Notes under the pieces: generated by a model
What the model was told of the DNA's origin: nothing
Database searches by the model: none
What the model saw: the letters and a program-made list of their open reading frames with translations, nothing else
Made by a program: the position numbers and the translations under genes
Source of the DNA: Chloroflexota bacterium
Lineage (GTDB): Bacteria > Chloroflexota > Anaerolineae > B4-G1 > SLSP01
Assembly (NCBI GenBank): GCA_022707665.1
Contig: JAKJAE010000002.1
Coordinates: 1-9,914, forward strand
DNA length: 9,914 nucleotides
Direction of reading: 5' to 3'
Part shown: piece after piece, positions 5,832 through 9,914 of the stretch
How the letters are laid out: every line of letters starts with the position of its first letter
Numbering within the stretch: position 1 is the stretch's first letter

Positions 5832-7886
5832 ATGGCTACCAAGACCGTACACGTAGTCTTCAAGACACACCTCGATGTGGGATTCACCGACCTTGCGGCA
5901 AATGTCGTGAGGCAGTACTTTGAGTCGTTCATCCCAGGTGCCTTGGCCTTGGCTGAGACTATGCGCGAGAACTCGCCTGGCAGCCGCTTCGTCTGGACGA
6001 CGGGCTCGTGGCTCATCTATGAGTACCTGGAGCAGGCGGGGCCAGCCGAGCGCAGACGCATGGACAAAGCGATCGCAATGGGGGATATCGCGTGGCATGC
6101 GCTGCCCTTCACCACGGCGTCCGAGGGAATGAGCGCTGACCTTTTCCGGTTCGGCCTGTCGCTCAGCCGGCGCCTCGACGCCCGGTATGGACGTGAGACG
6201 ATCGCTGCCAAGATGACCGATGTGCCGGGCCACACGCGGGCGATTGTGCCACTCCTGGCGGAGGCCGGCGTGTGCTTTCTGCACATCGGCGTCAACCCGG
6301 CCTCATCGGCTCCGGACGTTCCCCCTGCCTTCGTATGGCGCTCACCCGAGGGGGCCGAGATCGTCGTGCTCTACTCGGCGGGCAGCTATGGCACACTGCA
6401 TGTGGTTGAGGGGCTGGAAGACGTCCTCTTCATCGCGCACACCAACGACAACCTGGGGCCACCGCCCGTTGACCACATCGTCGCGATTTTCGAGCAGATG
6501 GCGGCGCAATTCCCCGGTGCCGAGGTCCGGGCATCGACCCTTGATGCTTTCGCCCGGGCGATCTGGCCTGCACGGGCTGCACTCCCTGTCGTCACAGCCG
6601 AACTGGGCGACACCTGGGTCTACGGTCTGGGCTCGGATCCGCACAAGATGTCGCAGTACCGCGAGCTCCTGCGGTTGCGTGAGCGGTGGCTGGCCGGGGG
6701 TGTCGAGCCTGAGAGCCTGGATGTGTTCACGCGGCACCTGCTATTGATCCCGGAGCACACCTGGGGGCTCGACGAGAAGACCCATCTGGGCGACTATGTG
6801 GCCTATGCTCCTGCAGACCTCGCGCGCGCCCGGGCGCAGGACGTTGTCGGCGAGGATGTCATTCCTCCAGAGTTGGAAGCCTTCGCTCACTTTGTGAAGC
6901 CTGGCAACACGTACAGCCACTTCGCATCTTCGTGGCAGGAACAACGCGCCTACATCACCAGGGCCGTCGCGAGCCTCGACGCCGCGAGGCACGACGAAGC
7001 GCAAGCGGCCCTTGATGCGCTCGTGCCCGCTGTGCCATCGCGCGAAGGTTATGCCGCGTTCGACCCGACCGACCCCCTCGACGCCTCGGCCTACACGGTC
7101 GCGGTCGATCCGGCAACGGGTAGCATCGTCCGTCTCGATGACAAGGTTCGGGGCAATGCGTGGGCCACGCGCGAGCACACGATCGGGCTGTTCAGGTATG
7201 AGAGCTTCGGGCAGGAGGATTACGACCGCTGGATGCGCGACTACGCCATCAACCTCGATCTGCACGGACTTTGGGCCCACGCGGATTTTGTTAAGCCAGG
7301 CATCAATGCGGTGCGCCCCCGCCCCGAGCACCGGTTCTATGTGCCCGACCTGGTCTGGGCCGGCTTCAGGAGGGATGGCGATGCGCTAGACGTTCTCCTC
7401 GAGTTGCGGATGCCCGGCGCCTGCGTGGAGGTCCTGGGGGCGCCCCGCAGAGCTACGGTTGAGTATCGCTTCCTGAGCGACCGCATCGAGGTCCGTCTCC
7501 AGTGGTTCGACAAGCAGGCGACACGGTTACCGGAGGCGCTCTGGTTCTCGTTCAATCCCGTGATCGGTGATCCGGAGGGTTGGAAGCTCGACAAGATGGG
7601 CCAGTGGGTCTCACCTCTGGAAGTCGTGCGTGGCGGCGGGCGTTTCTTACACGCCGTGCAGAGCGGTGCCCGCGTTGAGGATGAGGATGGTGCGGTGTCC
7701 TTCGCCTTCGAGAGCCTGGATGCACCGCTCGTCGCCCCTGGTCTGCCGCGGCTGCTTCACGCCGACGACGTCCAGCCGCAACTCGCCTACGGGATGCACG
7801 TGCTCCTGTACGACAACCTATGGGGGACGAACTTCCCGATGTGGTATGAAGAGGATGCCGCGTTCAGATTCGTGCTGCGTTTCTAG
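5832..7886 (+). CDS. DUF5054-like protein with GH38-like (alpha-mannosidase) motifs
   Basis: A 684-residue protein opening with KTVHVVFKTHLDVGFTDLA, which I recognise as the start of the DUF5054 family, distantly related to glycoside hydrolase family 38. H13-x-D15 in HLDVGF corresponds to the zinc-binding His-x-Asp of GH38. TDVPGH (D130, H134) resembles the D-x-x-G-H segment around the GH38 nucleophile. EHTWGLDEKTHLGDY (from about 308) is another conserved-looking block. The C-terminal third (about 420-684) is rich in beta-type sequence, as in the GH38 sugar-binding domains. No signal peptide, so it likely acts in the cytoplasm. The ATG follows a strong GGGAGGAG (5822-5829), 13 bases after the phosphatase stop; it is the last gene of the operon. 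No activity is established from sequence; hydrolysis of a mannose- or heptose-like glycoside is inferred. Confidence 0.85.
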   Translation: MATKTVHVVFKTHLDVGFTDLAANVVRQYFESFIPGALALAETMRENSPGSRFVWTTGSWLIYEYLEQAGPAERRRMDKAIAMGDIAWHALPFTTASEGMSADLFRFGLSLSRRLDARYGRETIAAKMTDVPGHTRAIVPLLAEAGVCFLHIGVNPASSAPDVPPAFVWRSPEGAEIVVLYSAGSYGTLHVVEGLEDVLFIAHTNDNLGPPPVDHIVAIFEQMAAQFPGAEVRASTLDAFARAIWPARAALPVVTAELGDTWVYGLGSDPHKMSQYRELLRLRERWLAGGVEPESLDVFTRHLLLIPEHTWGLDEKTHLGDYVAYAPADLARARAQDVVGEDVIPPELEAFAHFVKPGNTYSHFASSWQEQRAYITRAVASLDAARHDEAQAALDALVPAVPSREGYAAFDPTDPLDASAYTVAVDPATGSIVRLDDKVRGNAWATREHTIGLFRYESFGQEDYDRWMRDYAINLDLHGLWAHADFVKPGINAVRPRPEHRFYVPDLVWAGFRRDGDALDVLLELRMPGACVEVLGAPRRATVEYRFLSDRIEVRLQWFDKQATRLPEALWFSFNPVIGDPEGWKLDKMGQWVSPLEVVRGGGRFLHAVQSGARVEDEDGAVSFAFESLDAPLVAPGLPRLLHADDVQPQLAYGMHVLLYDNLWGTNFPMWYEEDAAFRFVLRF

Positions 7887-8896
7887 ACGCGCTTGAGCGC
7901 ACTGAAGCGGACGAGCTGGCCCTGGGCCTCATCATACAGCGCTAGCCCCAGGCACTTCAGGCTGCTCACCAGTGTGAGCGGTTTCACCCTCTGTAGTGCG
8001 GGGATGTCATCGTACGCAGCCTGCAGGTTGTAGTTGGGGATCGTTGCGCGCAGATGGTGGATGTGGTGCAGGCCAATGTCGCCCGTGAACCATTGCAGGA
8101 CACCGGGTAGCTTGTAGTACGAGCTACCCTCGATGGCTGCACGCGTGCGGTCCCAGGACTCGTTCCTTGCCCAGTATACGCCTTCGAACTGGTGCTGAAC
8201 GTAGAAGAGCCAGATACCGAGCATCGCCGCGATCAGGATCACGGGCATTTGGATGAGCAAATACGTCCGCAGCCCCATGCTGCTCCAGGCGATGACCAGG
8301 ATCGCGAGCAGCGCCACGTTGGTCAGAGCAACGCTGATATGCTCTCTACGCCCAGCACCCTTGCGTGCAAACCGCTGGCTGAGCACGAAGCTGAAGAGCG
8401 GACCGAGTCCGAACATGACCAAGGGGTGGCGGAAGGCGCGGTAACCCCAACGCTTCCACCAGGGGGCCGCACGATACTCCTCAACTGTCATCGTATAGAC
8501 GTCACCTGATCCGCGTCGATCGAGGTTGCCCACCGTGGTATGGTGACGGGCGTGCGAGAGCCGCCACGGCTCGTAAGGTGTGAACGTGAGTATCCCGGTG
8601 ATCGTGCCCAAAATCTGGTTGGCTCGTCTGGTGGCGAAGAAGGATCCGTGACAGCAGTCGTGGAAGATGATGAAGGTGCGGATGACAAACCCCGCAGCCA
8701 CGAAGGCGAGCGCAAGGGTCAGGACGTACGGTAAGTTCGACTGCATCAGCGCGAGCATCGCGGCCCAGAGCAGCAGGTAGGGCCCAATGCTTGTCACGAT
8801 CTGCCAGATCGCTTTCTTCCGATCGGGCCTCGCATATGCCGCGAGTGTTCGTACCCAGGTGGACCCGGTTGTATCCTGTGCCTCACCGGCTGTCAT
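7883..8896 (-). CDS. Integral-membrane fatty acid desaturase
   Basis: The three histidine boxes of di-iron membrane desaturases are present: HDCCH (79-83), HARHH (115-119) and HHIHH (277-281), with a further His in VQHQFE (235). Hydrophobic stretches near 33-52, 55-78, 160-172 and 188-232 fit four membrane-spanning helices with the boxes on the cytoplasmic side. The enzyme inserts a cis double bond into fatty acyl chains using O2 and an electron donor, adjusting membrane fluidity. At 337 residues it is of normal length and looks intact. The frame extends to an ATG at 8989, but that start would overlap the upstream gene by 74 bases; the ATG at 8896 leaves a 19-base gap and is preferred. AGGAG overlaps the upstream stop but lies 16 bases away, so initiation may depend on coupling. 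Its stop shares the bases CTAG with the convergent DUF5054-like gene. Confidence 0.93.
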   Translation of the reverse strand: MTAGEAQDTTGSTWVRTLAAYARPDRKKAIWQIVTSIGPYLLLWAAMLALMQSNLPYVLTLALAFVAAGFVIRTFIIFHDCCHGSFFATRRANQILGTITGILTFTPYEPWRLSHARHHTTVGNLDRRGSGDVYTMTVEEYRAAPWWKRWGYRAFRHPLVMFGLGPLFSFVLSQRFARKGAGRREHISVALTNVALLAILVIAWSSMGLRTYLLIQMPVILIAAMLGIWLFYVQHQFEGVYWARNESWDRTRAAIEGSSYYKLPGVLQWFTGDIGLHHIHHLRATIPNYNLQAAYDDIPALQRVKPLTLVSSLKCLGLALYDEAQGQLVRFSALKRV

Positions 8897-8915
8897 AGTA
8901 CCCGTCTGCGGTCTC

Positions 8916-9827
8916 CTACTCGACCCAACGCGCCGTGTGAACCAACCTTTGCAGGCACGTGTGAAACTCCTCCTGCAACCGGCCAGCAAAATCGAGTTCG
9001 GTAGCCTTGGGCCCCAAGATGACGCCCAGGGCTACAGTTGCCGGCCCGTGAGGGGGATCATTCCAGGTGAGACGGGGCTTGCCCCATGTGGGGCTTGTCC
9101 GTCCAGGCTGAGACTCATAGAGCTCGTACGTTCCATCCACGGGATGGGCAAGCTCCGCCGTTACCTGGAAGGCCGCTGGAGAACAGCCATCCTGCGACCA
9201 AGCCATCACACGGGCGACCAGAGCGTGCGTCAGGATCCGCAAACGGTCCTGGAGCACGGTATCACGTTCTGCGATGTTGGCCAACGCTCTGGGGTCGTTG
9301 ACTGGCGCAAGCAGCTTGGGGTCATCCACGGCTTTCGTGTCAGCAGGCGGGGCGTCGGTCACCTGCATCGGCGTGAGCACAATTCTCCGGACTTCCCAGC
9401 GGTGGGGGACCTTGGGATTCACCTGAACCTTGCAGGCCCACAGGCAGGGGCGTTCCGGTTCCGGCAGGGCGATCTCGGCTTCGGCACGCCAGAGATCCTT
9501 TGCGTCAGCGGTCCAGTCCTTGGCAGGTTGCCGGCGGGGTATGAGGCGTCCCAGCCCATACGCACCGGCGGCCAGTGCTGTAGCAATGCTGGCCCAGGCG
9601 ACATCAGAGAGGAAACCGTTGTCGCGCGTTTCCTCGTCCGCCGGTACGAGTCCGGTTGTTGGAGGATCTTCGTCGTGCGTTGCCGATGCCACTTCGCGCT
9701 GCGCAAGTGGGTGCGTTGTGACGCTGGACGCCAGGAGGTCGCTGGGCGCTGTGAGCGTCCAGGCCATTCCCAGAATGACGACGAGTGCAGTTAGGGTACC
9801 ACGAAGCAAATGGTGCGGGCGGTCCAT
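8916..9827 (-). CDS. Unrecognised membrane-anchored protein, about 303 aa
   Basis: I do not recognise a family. An N-terminal hydrophobic segment (about 10-28, TLTALVVILGMAWTLTA) follows a basic start, and a second one (about 76-95, VAWASIATALAAGAYGLGRL) is followed by IPRRQPAK. By the positive-inside rule, both ends would be cytoplasmic with a short acidic outer loop (29-75, ATHDEDPP, ADEETRD). Residues 97-303 form a soluble domain with several Trp and Pro and two Cys near CLWACKVQV. The frame opens at 9902, but GGAGG at 9832-9836 is 4 bases from the ATG at 9827, which gives a clean membrane-targeting N-terminus. It precedes the desaturase by 19 bases, so the two are probably co-transcribed. 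A role in lipid or membrane function is only suggested by that pairing. Confidence 0.7.
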   Translation of the reverse strand: MDRPHHLLRGTLTALVVILGMAWTLTAPSDLLASSVTTHPLAQREVASATHDEDPPTTGLVPADEETRDNGFLSDVAWASIATALAAGAYGLGRLIPRRQPAKDWTADAKDLWRAEAEIALPEPERPCLWACKVQVNPKVPHRWEVRRIVLTPMQVTDAPPADTKAVDDPKLLAPVNDPRALANIAERDTVLQDRLRILTHALVARVMAWSQDGCSPAAFQVTAELAHPVDGTYELYESQPGRTSPTWGKPRLTWNDPPHGPATVALGVILGPKATELDFAGRLQEEFHTCLQRLVHTARWVE

Positions 9828-9831
9828 CATA

Positions 9832-9836
9832 CCTCC
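9832..9836 (-). promoter_or_regulatory. Ribosome binding site that decides the start of the membrane protein
   Basis: GGAGG on the minus strand lies 4 bases before the ATG at 9827 and 1 base before the adjacent ATG at 9830. The spacing favours 9827 and argues against the longer frame from 9902. Confidence 0.6.
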
Positions 9837-9914
9837 GGGTCGTGACTGCCAGATTTCACCCAAGACGCGACGCCGCCAGGGCATATAGGTGTCGAGCTGC
9901 AACGGCAGTGGCGG

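Noticed and set aside
4922..6016. 364-codon minus-strand open frame
   Set aside because: Antisense to the HAD phosphatase and the start of the DUF5054-like gene, both of which carry clear motifs; composition is that of a shadow frame.
8787..9794. 335-codon plus-strand open frame
   Set aside because: Antisense to the membrane protein and desaturase start; the minus-strand frame has a good ribosome binding site and membrane segments, the plus frame none.

Overview
The window is about 62-65% GC by eye. It has tightly packed genes, strong GGAGG-type ribosome binding sites and both ATG and GTG starts. It is clearly bacterial chromosome with no mobile element. No marker gene fixes the taxon. The high GC, the desaturase and the unusual sugar cluster would fit a Chloroflexota-like or other environmental high-GC bacterium, but that is a guess.

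Layout. Positions 1-1771 hold two minus-strand genes: an NAD(P)-dependent epimerase/dehydratase cut by the left edge, and upstream of it a GNAT-type N-acyltransferase. A divergent intergenic region (1772-2165) carries a good minus-strand promoter, a weaker plus-strand -10 and a separated inverted repeat. From 2166 to 7886 a plus-strand operon encodes four proteins. (1) A two-domain protein joins an N-terminal deoxyhypusine-synthase-like domain to a C-terminal GmhA-type phosphoheptose isomerase (SIS) domain. (2) A PfkB kinase resembles the kinase half of HldE. (3) A HAD phosphatase follows with a 4-base overlap. (4) A 684-residue DUF5054-like protein carries GH38-like (alpha-mannosidase) metal-site motifs. 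The first and second genes are separated by three 14-bp tandem repeats and a perfect hairpin. From 7883 to 9827 two minus-strand genes converge on the operon: an integral-membrane fatty acid desaturase with three histidine boxes, and upstream of it an unrecognised two-helix membrane protein.

How they may work together. Isomerase, anomeric kinase and HAD phosphatase are the three enzyme types that turn sedoheptulose 7-phosphate into D-glycero-D-manno-heptose 1-phosphate. No nucleotidyltransferase is present, neither as a gene nor as the C-terminal half of HldE. In its place the operon has a DHS-like domain fused to the isomerase and a GH38-like DUF5054 protein. This looks like a non-canonical heptose (or heptose-like sugar phosphate) pathway that I cannot match to a described system, and it is the most interesting part of the window. 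The enzyme families are well supported; the actual substrates are inference.
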